Shown: piece after piece, positions 1-5,393 of the stretch | Numbering within the stretch: position 1 is the first letter of the stretch | Layout: every line of letters starts with the position of its first letter | Source: an uncultured Lachnospiraceae bacterium | GTDB taxonomy: Bacteria; Bacillota_A; Clostridia; Lachnospirales; Lachnospiraceae | Direction of reading: 5' to 3' | DNA length: 8,911 nt | Assembly: GCA_946613735.1 (NCBI GenBank) | Contig: CAMOFS010000044.1 | Span: forward strand, 1-8,911 | The notes under the pieces: model-generated | Seen by the model: only the letters and a program-made list of their open reading frames with translations | Databases searched by the model: none | Told to the model about the DNA's origin: nothing | Made by a program: the position numbers and the translations under genes

Positions 1-74
1 CAGTCAAACCGCGGCATGGGTATCGCCGAAAAAATGGAAAATGCCACAGCTATGGTTTCAAACACTACTCTCAT
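1..74 (-). CDS. cobS: Cobalamin synthase CobS, N-terminal fragment (cut by window edge)
   Basis: Only the first 24 codons lie in the window. They read MRVVFETIAVAFSIFSAIPM followed by PRFD. An N-terminal hydrophobic stretch running into an (I/K)IPMP motif is typical of CobS, the membrane-bound adenosylcobinamide-GDP ribazoletransferase that joins the lower ligand to the corrin ring. The ATG overlaps the TGA of the upstream glutaminase ORF (ATGA), and a GAGG ribosome binding sequence lies 7 bases ahead of it, inside that ORF. Position directly after cbiA in a cobalamin operon supports the call. The rest of the gene lies beyond the left edge. The assignment comes from a short fragment plus context, so it is likely but not certain. 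Confidence 0.72.
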   Translation of the reverse strand, partial: MRVVFETIAVAFSIFSAIPMPRFD

Positions 75-679
75 CCGACTGCCTCAACAAACCTTTTTGC
101 CATAGGGACCTCTCCCCCGAAATGCAGATGGGGAAAGCCCGCATAAAGTGTATCACTTACATATCCGAAGCGCCAGCTTTTACCGTTTGCCTTTTTTGCC
201 AAAAGATCCCCGCCGCAGGCGTCACAGTCCCAATGATGGTATTCATGGGCAGGTATGATCTCGCCCTTTTTAAAAAGCATGCTGTCTCCCTCGGGACAGA
301 TGGACAGGTATCCGAACCTCCTTGCCCTGTCCGTGGGATATGACTCACCCGAAAAAACTCCGGTCATTCCAAGGACATCACCGGCCTCATCCCGGATGCT
401 TTTTGACAAATACATAAAGCCTCCGCACTCAGCAACGGTAGGCAGCCCACCTTCCACCGCCTCCCTTATGCTTTTCCTCATGGATGTATTGGAAAAAAGC
501 TCCTTTGCATAAAGCTCCGGATAGCCGCCTCCGAGGTAGAGCCCACCGCACTTTGGCAGCATGGCATCATGCATGGGAGAAAAAAACAAAAGCTGTGCTC
601 CTGCTTTTTTTAATGCATCAAAGTTGTCCTCATAGTAAAAGCAAAATGCCTCATCATAAGCTACAGATATAGTGCACAT
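71..679 (-). CDS. cbiA: Cobyrinate a,c-diamide synthase, glutaminase domain (C-terminal part of split CbiA)
   Basis: This 202-residue product matches the C-terminal half of CbiA, the class I-type glutaminase domain (GATase_3) that supplies ammonia for amidation of corrin side chains a and c. The domain opens with ISVAYDEAFCFYYEDN (residues 4-19), followed by LYLGGGYPEL (47-56). The nucleophile motif is AECGGFMYL, with Cys85 as the expected nucleophile. A HEYHHW segment lies at 145-150, and GFPHLHF at 181-187 carries the catalytic-type histidines. All expected residues are present, so the domain looks functional. In most bacteria it is fused to the synthetase domain; here it is a separate ORF in the +1 frame relative to its upstream partner, overlapping it by 26 bases. 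An in-frame ATG at 679-677 has a GGAGG 9 bases upstream, so independent translation is possible. The alternative is a recent frameshift or a sequencing error. Confidence 0.88.
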   Translation of the reverse strand: MCTISVAYDEAFCFYYEDNFDALKKAGAQLLFFSPMHDAMLPKCGGLYLGGGYPELYAKELFSNTSMRKSIREAVEGGLPTVAECGGFMYLSKSIRDEAGDVLGMTGVFSGESYPTDRARRFGYLSICPEGDSMLFKKGEIIPAHEYHHWDCDACGGDLLAKKANGKSWRFGYVSDTLYAGFPHLHFGGEVPMAKRFVEAVG

Positions 680-1316
680 CCACCTTCTCCTCCATAGCCT
701 TTTTTATGATCTCAAAACGTTGATCCAAATCATCCGTCTCTGCTGCCGTAAAAAGTCCCAGATGACGGGAGGGTAGGGACGCCTCCCTGATATGGGGCAG
801 GTAACCTAAAACAGGAATATCACACTCTCCTTCTATCACGGATTTCAGGCTCTCATATCGCTTTTTGGTACAATCGGTAAACACTGCTGCCACAATATGA
901 GAATCCTTTCTGAAATTGATGATACCGCTTATCTCTGCCGCCAGGGTAAGGCTGTTTTTAGCAGGCCTTACAAGGAGGATAACCGGCACATCCAAAAGCC
1001 TGGCCACATGATATGCGCTAGACTCATCCGTACCGTTAAGACCGTCATAATAACCCATGGCAGCCTCTATCACTGCAAAACCATCCCCTGCTTTTTTAAA
1101 GGTGGCCCTCACCCCATTTTCAGTCTGCAAAAAAACATCCAGGTTCCTGCAGGGGCTTTTGGCGGCAGCCCTAAGGTACATGGGATCGATATAATCCGGT
1201 CCGCATTTGAAGGGAACGGCATCAATGCCACGGGTGGATAGAACGCGTATCAGCCCGCAGGTAAATATGGTTTTTCCGCTGCCGCTTCCCATGGCGGCTA
1301 TCATCACACCCCTCAT
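654..1316 (-). CDS. cbiA: Cobyrinate a,c-diamide synthase, ATP-binding synthetase domain (N-terminal part of split CbiA)
   Basis: The 220-residue product is the N-terminal domain of CbiA, a dethiobiotin-synthetase-like P-loop enzyme that activates the corrin carboxylates with ATP. Visible motifs are the P-loop GSGSGKT (residues 10-16), FKCGPDYIDP (36-45; family form FKxGPDxIDP), EAAMGYYDG (84-92; usual EGxMGxxDG) and SRHLGL near 183-188. The final KVDVHYICSL still resembles the VDLDxLLxLA helix that closes this domain in fused CbiA. It therefore stops at a natural domain boundary, but the linker that normally follows is absent. The start ATG overlaps the TGA of the cobU-like gene (ATGA). A purine-rich GGGGAG lies only 3 bases upstream, suggesting coupled translation. 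Full-length CbiA is usually about 440-460 residues; the two parts here total 422 residues. Confidence 0.9.
   Translation of the reverse strand: MRGVMIAAMGSGSGKTIFTCGLIRVLSTRGIDAVPFKCGPDYIDPMYLRAAAKSPCRNLDVFLQTENGVRATFKKAGDGFAVIEAAMGYYDGLNGTDESSAYHVARLLDVPVILLVRPAKNSLTLAAEISGIINFRKDSHIVAAVFTDCTKKRYESLKSVIEGECDIPVLGYLPHIREASLPSRHLGLFTAAETDDLDQRFEIIKKAMEEKVDVHYICSL
687..693 (-). promoter_or_regulatory. Internal ribosome binding site for the CbiA glutaminase ORF
   Basis: On the minus strand the sequence reads GGAGGAG, ending 7 to 9 bases before the ATG at 679-677, with a further AAGGTGG directly adjacent to the ATG. It lies inside the last codons of the synthetase ORF (Met-Glu-Glu-Lys). The match to anti-Shine-Dalgarno is strong and the spacing is normal, so ribosomes could start or restart here. 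The same bases could simply encode Glu-Glu codons by chance. Confidence 0.55.
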
Positions 1317-1657
1317 ATACTCCCCTTAAGTATCTGTGGTATGCCGCAGATCACACGCACCACCGTATCAGCCCTCGCTGCCAAAAGCTGGGACAGCCTG
1401 CCCGCATTTTCCCTGAAATGATTCTCGGACGTATCTGTGGATATAACTCCGCCTCCGATCTCCGAGGCGATCACTATCTTTTTTGCAGAAAGCTCATCCG
1501 CCAGAGCCAAAAGCGCATCATCCGGCATAGGTGTTCTTTTGACCATTGTCTCTGCATCCCTGACACAGTCCTTTTCAAACTCCTCCTCTTTAAGTCCCAG
1601 AAGGTCACATATGCACTTTTCCTTACCGGAATACATGGGCCCCGTCACAAATACCAT
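1313..1657 (-). CDS. Short CobU-like protein (adenosylcobinamide kinase / guanylyltransferase family)
   Basis: CobU phosphorylates adenosylcobinamide and transfers GMP from GTP to it, just before CobS acts. This 114-residue protein keeps both ends of the family. Near the N-terminus, VTGPMYSGKE gives a P-loop-like GxxxxGK (residues 6-12) followed by Glu instead of the usual Ser/Thr. The C-terminal half reads ASEIGGGVIS, then AGRLSQLLAARADTVVRVIC and GIPQILKG, matching the CobU pattern SNEVGxGxVP...AGRxNQxLAxxADxVxLxxxGxPxxLKG. About 60 central residues of a typical 180-residue CobU are missing, including the guanylylated histidine region (His46 in Salmonella CobU). The start is chosen by GAGGT 8 bases upstream. 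It is the first gene of the operon and overlaps cbiA by ATGA. Activity may be partial or altered. Confidence 0.75.
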   Translation of the reverse strand: MVFVTGPMYSGKEKCICDLLGLKEEEFEKDCVRDAETMVKRTPMPDDALLALADELSAKKIVIASEIGGGVISTDTSENHFRENAGRLSQLLAARADTVVRVICGIPQILKGSI

Positions 1658-1686
1658 TGCATTTTACCTCGTATTTTTTCTCCCCT

Positions 1687-1715
1687 ATTCTACTACAAAA
1701 AATAGCACCTTTCCA
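1687..1715 (-). promoter_or_regulatory. Candidate promoter of the cobalamin operon
   Basis: On the minus strand, TGGAAA (1715-1710) and TAGAAT (1692-1687) are separated by 17 bases, matching sigma-70 consensus at 4 of 6 and 5 of 6 positions. The predicted transcript would start near 1680, leaving only about 20 bases before the cobU-like ATG at 1657. That is far too short for a cobalamin riboswitch. This is a sequence-pattern prediction only. Confidence 0.4.
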
Positions 1716-1725
1716 CTCCTTGAAA

Positions 1726-1754
1726 TTGATAACACCTGACTGATATGATAAAAT
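1726..1754 (+). promoter_or_regulatory. Candidate promoter of the tandem mgtC-like genes
   Basis: TTGATA (1726-1731) and TAAAAT (1749-1754) are separated by 17 bases, each matching consensus at 5 of 6 positions. A TG at 1746-1747 forms an extended -10. It points toward the ATG at 1795, leaving a leader of about 33 bases. TTGAAA/TATGAT (1720-1725 and 1744-1749, spacing 18) is an overlapping alternative. Confidence 0.55.
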
Positions 1755-1760
1755 CATATC
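1742..1760. promoter_or_regulatory. Perfect palindrome over the -10 element, candidate operator
   Basis: GATATGAT-AAA-ATCATATC is a perfect 8-base inverted repeat with a 3-base spacer. It covers the predicted -10 of the mgtC-like promoter, so a bound dimeric repressor would block RNA polymerase. The AT-rich arms make a terminator role unlikely. The regulator is unknown; no regulator gene is adjacent. Confidence 0.5.
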
Positions 1761-1794
1761 GTAAATATCTTTGTTTTTTAACCAGGAGCAGACC

Positions 1795-2478
1795 ATGCCT
1801 ACAGAGTTATTGTCAAATGACTATTTGGAATTTACACTTCGGCTTATACTAGCGGTACTTTGCGGCGGAGTGATCGGTATAGAGCGCACCAGACGCAACA
1901 AAGGTGCCGGCATCAAGACTCATATGCTGGTATGTGTGGGTGCTGCTCTTTTCGTTATCCTTTCCAAATACGGCTTTTTGGATATTACCCATTTGGATGG
2001 CGCCCGGGTGGATGTGTCCCGTGTAGCTGCCAGTGTCACCACCGGCGTAGGCTTTTTGGGCGGCGGCATCATCTTTTACAGGGGCAACTCCGTCCAGGGA
2101 CTTACCACTGCTGCCAGCATCTGGGCCACGGCAGCCATTGGGTGCGCTCTTGGAAGCGGAATGTATCTTTTGGGCATTGCCAGCACCGTGCTTATCGTAG
2201 TCCTTCAGATAGTGCTGCATTCCCAGGATACCCTTGGCATGGAGCGGACCACCGCCAGCCGTATCGTGGTGGTGATGCAGGATGATCAGGAGGAGTTTTT
2301 AAGCTTCCAAAATCTTCTTAAGGAAAAGGAAATAGAGATAAAGGGCACCCATATAAAAAAGAACAAGGATGACACCCTCGTATATACCATGGACATCCGA
2401 ATGCCTAAAAACCTGGCCCCTTCGGAGCTGGTTGAGATATTGAGGGACAGCGGTTCCGTCAAATCCATAGGGTTATAG
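1795..2478 (+). CDS. MgtC/SapB-family membrane protein, first of tandem pair
   Basis: The 227-residue protein has the MgtC layout: a hydrophobic N-terminal domain with about five membrane segments (roughly 11-28, 41-57, 78-95, 104-121, 123-142) and a soluble C-terminal ACT-like domain (about 154-227). Family signatures are GGVIGIER (24-31), KTHMLVCVGAALF (41-53), VDVSRVAASV (72-81), TGVGFLGGGIIF (83-94) and GLTTAASIWATAAIG (102-116). Related proteins help cells cope with low magnesium, acid or intracellular stress, and some inhibit the F-type ATP synthase; they are not proven transporters. The start is the ATG preceded by AGGAG at 6 bases, rather than the TTG at 1771. It is followed after 3 bases by a paralogue, so the two are probably co-transcribed. 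The exact role here is unknown. Confidence 0.9.
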   Translation: MPTELLSNDYLEFTLRLILAVLCGGVIGIERTRRNKGAGIKTHMLVCVGAALFVILSKYGFLDITHLDGARVDVSRVAASVTTGVGFLGGGIIFYRGNSVQGLTTAASIWATAAIGCALGSGMYLLGIASTVLIVVLQIVLHSQDTLGMERTTASRIVVVMQDDQEEFLSFQNLLKEKEIEIKGTHIKKNKDDTLVYTMDIRMPKNLAPSELVEILRDSGSVKSIGL

Positions 2479-2481
2479 CTT

Positions 2482-3171
2482 ATGATGATAACACTATTTG
2501 AAAACAACTTTGAGGCAGAGCTTTTATTCAGACTGGCTTTGGCCTGTATATGCGGCTTTACCGTTGGTGCCGAAAGGAGCCACCATCACAAGACCGCAGG
2601 CGTACGTACCTATCTCATCGTAGCAGTAGGCGCCTGTGTATATGCCATGGTGTCAAAATACGGTTTTTTGGATATAGTGGCAGGTCATGAGGATCAGTAT
2701 GTAGATGTTTCAAGAGTAGCCTCCAGCATCGTTACCGGTGTGGGCTTTTTGGGTGCAGGCACCATTTTTACCAGAGAGGATCATGTAGAAGGGCTGTCCA
2801 CAGCTGCAGGCATGTGGGTCATGGCCGCCATCGGCATGGCTTCCGGTGTGGGTATGTATGTGGTTGCCGTGACTGTATCGGTGTCAGTACTGCTCATCCT
2901 CATCATTTTTCAAAATGAGAGACTTCCCTATACCATGCCCACTGACACTGCCCGTCTGGAGATCACCATGCCGGATGACATGGGCGCCGTCAAGATCTTA
3001 GAGGCGATGCTCTACGAGAGAAATATCGATATCCTCACCTCCCATGTCAAGAGGCACAAGGACGGCACCCTTTCCTTTTCATTCTACGTGGCTATACCTG
3101 AGTCACTGGATGTGGCTGAGACCGTCAGTAGTCTTTATCGGGTGACCGGCGCCAAATCCATCAATCTCTGA
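2482..3171 (+). CDS. MgtC/SapB-family membrane protein, second of tandem pair
   Basis: The 229-residue paralogue of the preceding gene has the same domain order. Matching blocks are CGFTVGAERS (24-33), RTYLIVAVGACVYAMVSKYG (42-61), VDVSRVASSI (74-83), TGVGFLGAGTIF (85-96) and GLSTAAGMWVMAAIG (104-118). The C-terminal ACT-like half starts near 158. GFLGAGTIF is closer to the usual family form than GFLGGGIIF in the first copy. The ATG lies 3 bases after the upstream stop, with a weak AGGG about 10 bases before it, so translation probably depends on the first gene. The second Met (2485) is an equally possible start. The 3' end overlaps the opposite-strand gtrA-like gene by 69 bases. The C-terminal VTGAKSINL aligns with SGSVKSIGL in the first copy, so this end is genuine. 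Confidence 0.9.
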   Translation: MMITLFENNFEAELLFRLALACICGFTVGAERSHHHKTAGVRTYLIVAVGACVYAMVSKYGFLDIVAGHEDQYVDVSRVASSIVTGVGFLGAGTIFTREDHVEGLSTAAGMWVMAAIGMASGVGMYVVAVTVSVSVLLILIIFQNERLPYTMPTDTARLEITMPDDMGAVKILEAMLYERNIDILTSHVKRHKDGTLSFSFYVAIPESLDVAETVSSLYRVTGAKSINL

Positions 3172-3600
3172 TCTTTTATCATTTTCCTCTTTTGCAAGCT
3201 TGTTGGTGTCCAGGGTAGCACCGAAGACAAAGAACCTGTCATAGAGATATTCCGTGACAAAGTTGCATCCCATTGTAAGGATCATTACCAAAAAGTCATT
3301 CCAACCGCAGGTCTCTGCCAGGTAGTTGCCGCCGATGGTGGTGACCGGTGTAAATACGGCATAAAATGCTGCCACCTTGAGCATGGCGATGGGAACGTTG
3401 TTGGCAGACTTAAAGGTAAACTGTCTGTTGAGTGTAAAGTTCCACAACACCGAAAGCACCAGGGCTATGAGGTAGCATGGCCAGTAGGGCCAGTCCGTCA
3501 GAAGCTCCAGCAGCGTAAATGATACAGTTTCGATGAGGCCTGCGGATATCGAAAACAGAGTGAATTTTACCATCCGCATAGTTTCTTTTCTCTTTTCCAT
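3103..3600 (-). CDS. GtrA-family small membrane protein
   Basis: The 165-residue product has four predicted membrane helices (about 9-31, 38-55, 70-93 and 102-120). It carries the two GtrA hallmarks: WNFTLNRQFTF (53-63) and, at the end of the domain, CNFVTEYLYDRFFVF (112-126). GtrA proteins are thought to move or position lipid-linked sugars across the membrane for cell-surface glycosylation; no glycosyltransferase is adjacent here. I chose the ATG at 3600-3598 because a GGGAGGG lies just 3-4 bases upstream; the upstream in-frame ATG at 3612 has no ribosome binding site. The domain ends near residue 127. The remaining 38 residues are hydrophilic, unlike a usual GtrA end, and their last 22 are encoded antisense to the second mgtC-like gene. 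Confidence 0.85.
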   Translation of the reverse strand: MEKRKETMRMVKFTLFSISAGLIETVSFTLLELLTDWPYWPCYLIALVLSVLWNFTLNRQFTFKSANNVPIAMLKVAAFYAVFTPVTTIGGNYLAETCGWNDFLVMILTMGCNFVTEYLYDRFFVFGATLDTNKLAKEENDKRSEIDGFGAGHPIKTTDGLSHIQ

Positions 3601-3626
3601 AATCCCTCCCATTTCTTTTTATTAAG

Positions 3627-3657
3627 AGATTCTTCGGGCTCCGCCCTCAGAATGACA
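3627..3657. repeat. Dispersed intergenic repeat, single palindromic copy
   Basis: The segment begins AGATTCTTCGGGCTCCGCCC and ends TCAGAATGACA. Its reverse complement begins TGTCATTCTGAGGGCGGAGC, which closely matches the TGTCATCCTGAGGGCGAAGC units at 8805-8911. The element folds as an imperfect hairpin around GGGC-TCC-GCCC, flanked by TTCT and AGAA. It belongs to a type of short intergenic repeat seen in many bacteria; its function is unknown. Confidence 0.65.
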
Positions 3658-3673
3658 GACGACCTCCCACCAT

Positions 3674-3736
3674 GTCAGAGGCATTCTTCGACCGACTACC
3701 AATTCACAGGGTAGAGGGAGAAGGAATGCCGCTGAC
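3674..3736. repeat. Long imperfect inverted repeat
   Basis: GTCAGAGGCATTC (3674-3686) pairs with GAATGCCGCTGAC (3724-3736) at 12 of 13 positions; the only mismatch is A3679 opposite G3731. The intervening stretch is purine-rich and holds no further strong pairing. Together with the nearby hairpins it looks like a small composite repeat element. Confidence 0.6.
3678..3700. repeat. Direct repeat unit, copy 1
   Basis: The unit starts GAGGCATTCTTCGACCGAC and continues TACC. It matches copy 2 at 3765-3787 at 22 of 23 positions (TACC versus GACC), with starts 87 bases apart. A diverged inverted copy lies at 5482-5500. Confidence 0.75.
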
Positions 3737-3739
3737 GTA

Positions 3740-3760
3740 GACGACCGTTTGACGGTCGTC
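3740..3760. repeat. Perfect hairpin, 9-base arms
   Basis: GACGACCGT-TTG-ACGGTCGTC forms a perfect 9-base stem with a 3-base loop. It has no T-run on either side. Its right arm overlaps the left arm of the next hairpin, so the two structures cannot form together. Confidence 0.75.
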
Positions 3761-3787
3761 GGTCGAGGCATTCTTCGACCGACGACC
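3754..3787. repeat. Perfect hairpin, 13-base arms, next to the kinase stop codon
   Basis: GGTCGTCGGTCGA (3754-3766) and TCGACCGACGACC (3775-3787) are perfect 13-base inverted repeats around the loop GGCATTCT. On the minus strand the hairpin begins one base after the TGA of the FGGY kinase. It could slow or protect the transcript end, but there is no T-run to call a terminator. It includes copy 2 of the 23-base direct repeat (3765-3787). Confidence 0.75.
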
Positions 3788-3788
3788 C

Positions 3789-5393
3789 TCAGTTAACAGA
3801 ATTAAGTCTTGCGAAATTCTTCTTGTTACAGCGGTAGAGGTCTTTGAACACCGCAAACTGCCGGTCGTAAACCTCCTTATGCTTATCCCTCGGATAAAAG
3901 ATCTTCTCCGCCGGTATGAGTCCCGCTATGTCTTCCATGGAGTCAACGACCCCCAATCCCACTGCCATGATAGCCGCCGCACCCACAGAGCCAACATTCT
4001 GCGGAGACTTCACCGTCTCAATGGTATGCCCCGTAATGTCGGAAAGGATCTGACAGGTCACATCTGAAAGCGCTCCTCCGCCCACAAATCTAATGGGATC
4101 TTTGATGTCGATCTTTTTCTTCTGACACTCCAGCATCCATCTGATGTGATAGCACACTCCCTCAAGGACGGCACGTATCATATCCCGCTTGCCGTTTTCC
4201 AGGGAGACATTGAAAAACATGCCTCTGGAATTGGGATCCTCAAAGGGGCACCGGTTGCCATGGAGCCAGGGTGTAAAGATAACACCGTTTGCTCCGGCAG
4301 GCTCCTCTGCCACCACCTGAGTCATATATTCATAGAGACTTGTGTAGACCTTTTCCGGCGAGCCGGTGATATCATTGTGCTCCAGATACACCCCGATCTC
4401 GTCCAGCGCCAGATGGTTTTTCACCCACTCCAAGCACTTGCCCGCTGTCTCCATCTCAGCAAAATAATTGTACTTGTCGGCCTGGGCGCCCACAATGGCA
4501 GCTATCATATTGTCGGCATCCACCATCTGGTGATCTACTATTGTGATGACCCATCCCGAAGTTCCGGAATAGATATGGGTATCTCCCGTACGGACACATC
4601 CAGCTCCCACCCCTATCAGGGTGGCATCCCCTCCCCCTCCAAATATGGGAATGCCGGGAATTAGCGACAGCTCCTTTGCCGCTTCAGGCAAAAGGACTCC
4701 CGCCTTATCCGTGGTGGCTATGATCCTGGGAAGATGTGACATATTGATACCGAACATATCGCAGAGCTTTTTACTCCAGCCCCTGTGTCCGGCTCTGGTA
4801 TCATATAAAAGTGTACCGTAGGCTGAGTCCTCAGTCATGACAAATTCACCGGTACAGCGAAGGATGAAATATTCCTTTACATCCAGCCACTTATGTACCT
4901 TTGAAAAAACCTCCGGCTCATGGGCCTCTACCCACTTGTATTTCCACATGGGATCCTTGACTGAGCTTGATACCGCTCCCGTGATCATAAGCGAGGGTAT
5001 CAGCTTAAAGATGTTGGCACCTGCGATCTGGATTCCGTTGGCGATGCCCTTTTTTATCTCCTCAGTAGCACGCTGGTCCATGTAGCTCATGGGGCGCCGT
5101 AGTGGCTTTCCATCCTTGTCTACCAGTACCAGTCCCTGCATCTGGGAACAAAATGAGATGCCGCTGATCATGTCAGCAGCAATACCGCTCTTTTTTAAGA
5201 CGATTTTTGTGGACTCCTTCATAGCTGTCCACCATTCTTCGGTGTCCTGCTCTGCTCCCCCGTTGTCCAAAACATAAAGACCGTACTCATAAGTAGCGCC
5301 GGCAATAAGCTCTATGTTTTTATCAATCTTAAAAACACAGGTCTTGATGCCGGTGGTGCCTATGTCGTAGGCGATCACGTATTTTTCTGACAT
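3789..5393 (-). CDS. FGGY-family carbohydrate kinase (xylulokinase-like, substrate unknown)
   Basis: The 534-residue protein has the two-lobed sugar-kinase fold of the FGGY family, which transfers phosphate from ATP to a sugar or polyol in the cytoplasm. The phosphate-1 loop is YDIGTTGIK (residues 9-17). QMQG (84-87) corresponds to QMHG in xylulokinase, and MDQR (105-108) to the substrate-side DQR. FGGGGD (251-256) carries the likely catalytic base Asp256. GTSG (277-280) is the phosphate-2 loop, and FVGGGALSD (436-444) the adenosine motif. FTPWLHGNRCPFEDPNSRG (373-391) resembles the xylulokinase LPYLxGERTPxxDPxARG block. The replacement of His by Gln in QMHG argues against simple D-xylulose specificity. 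The start has GGGAG 7 bases upstream. It follows the TetR gene by 110 bases and may be the last gene of the aldolase operon. Family call is sure; substrate is not. Confidence 0.92.
   Translation of the reverse strand: MSEKYVIAYDIGTTGIKTCVFKIDKNIELIAGATYEYGLYVLDNGGAEQDTEEWWTAMKESTKIVLKKSGIAADMISGISFCSQMQGLVLVDKDGKPLRRPMSYMDQRATEEIKKGIANGIQIAGANIFKLIPSLMITGAVSSSVKDPMWKYKWVEAHEPEVFSKVHKWLDVKEYFILRCTGEFVMTEDSAYGTLLYDTRAGHRGWSKKLCDMFGINMSHLPRIIATTDKAGVLLPEAAKELSLIPGIPIFGGGGDATLIGVGAGCVRTGDTHIYSGTSGWVITIVDHQMVDADNMIAAIVGAQADKYNYFAEMETAGKCLEWVKNHLALDEIGVYLEHNDITGSPEKVYTSLYEYMTQVVAEEPAGANGVIFTPWLHGNRCPFEDPNSRGMFFNVSLENGKRDMIRAVLEGVCYHIRWMLECQKKKIDIKDPIRFVGGGALSDVTCQILSDITGHTIETVKSPQNVGSVGAAAIMAVGLGVVDSMEDIAGLIPAEKIFYPRDKHKEVYDRQFAVFKDLYRCNKKNFARLNSVN

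Larger units (their letters stand above)
3601..3788. other. Repeat-rich gap between the FGGY kinase and gtrA-like genes
   Basis: This 188-base gap holds no gene that I can support. It contains a degenerate copy of the TCATCCTGAGGGCG-type repeat (3627-3657), two direct copies of a 23-base unit (3678-3700 and 3765-3787), and three inverted repeats (3674-3736, 3740-3760, 3754-3787). None is followed by a T-run on either strand, so no classical terminator is called. Confidence 0.7.

Noticed and set aside
695..705. A AAA AAG slippery heptamer upstream of the CbiA split, as a programmed -1 frameshift
   Set aside because: The -1 frame meets TAG a few codons on; the glutaminase ORF is in the +1 frame, so this heptamer cannot join the two parts.
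1771..1794. TTG start at 1771 for the first mgtC-like gene
   Set aside because: AGGAG 6 bases before the ATG at 1795 gives a better start, and the extra residues do not resemble the family.
1860..2285. 141-codon plus-strand ORF inside the first mgtC-like gene
   Set aside because: Its Arg/His/Cys-rich composition is typical of an out-of-frame reading of a membrane protein gene.
3601..3612. Upstream ATG at 3612 for the gtrA-like gene
   Set aside because: No ribosome binding site precedes it, and the GGGAGGG that fits the ATG at 3600 lies between the two.
3740..3787. Intrinsic terminator after the FGGY kinase gene
   Set aside because: The stems are strong but no T-run follows on either strand, and the bases are part of a repeated element.
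4146..4664. Plus-strand ORF of 172 codons inside the kinase gene
   Set aside because: It lies wholly opposite a clearly conserved FGGY kinase and shows no recognisable domain; it is a shadow frame.
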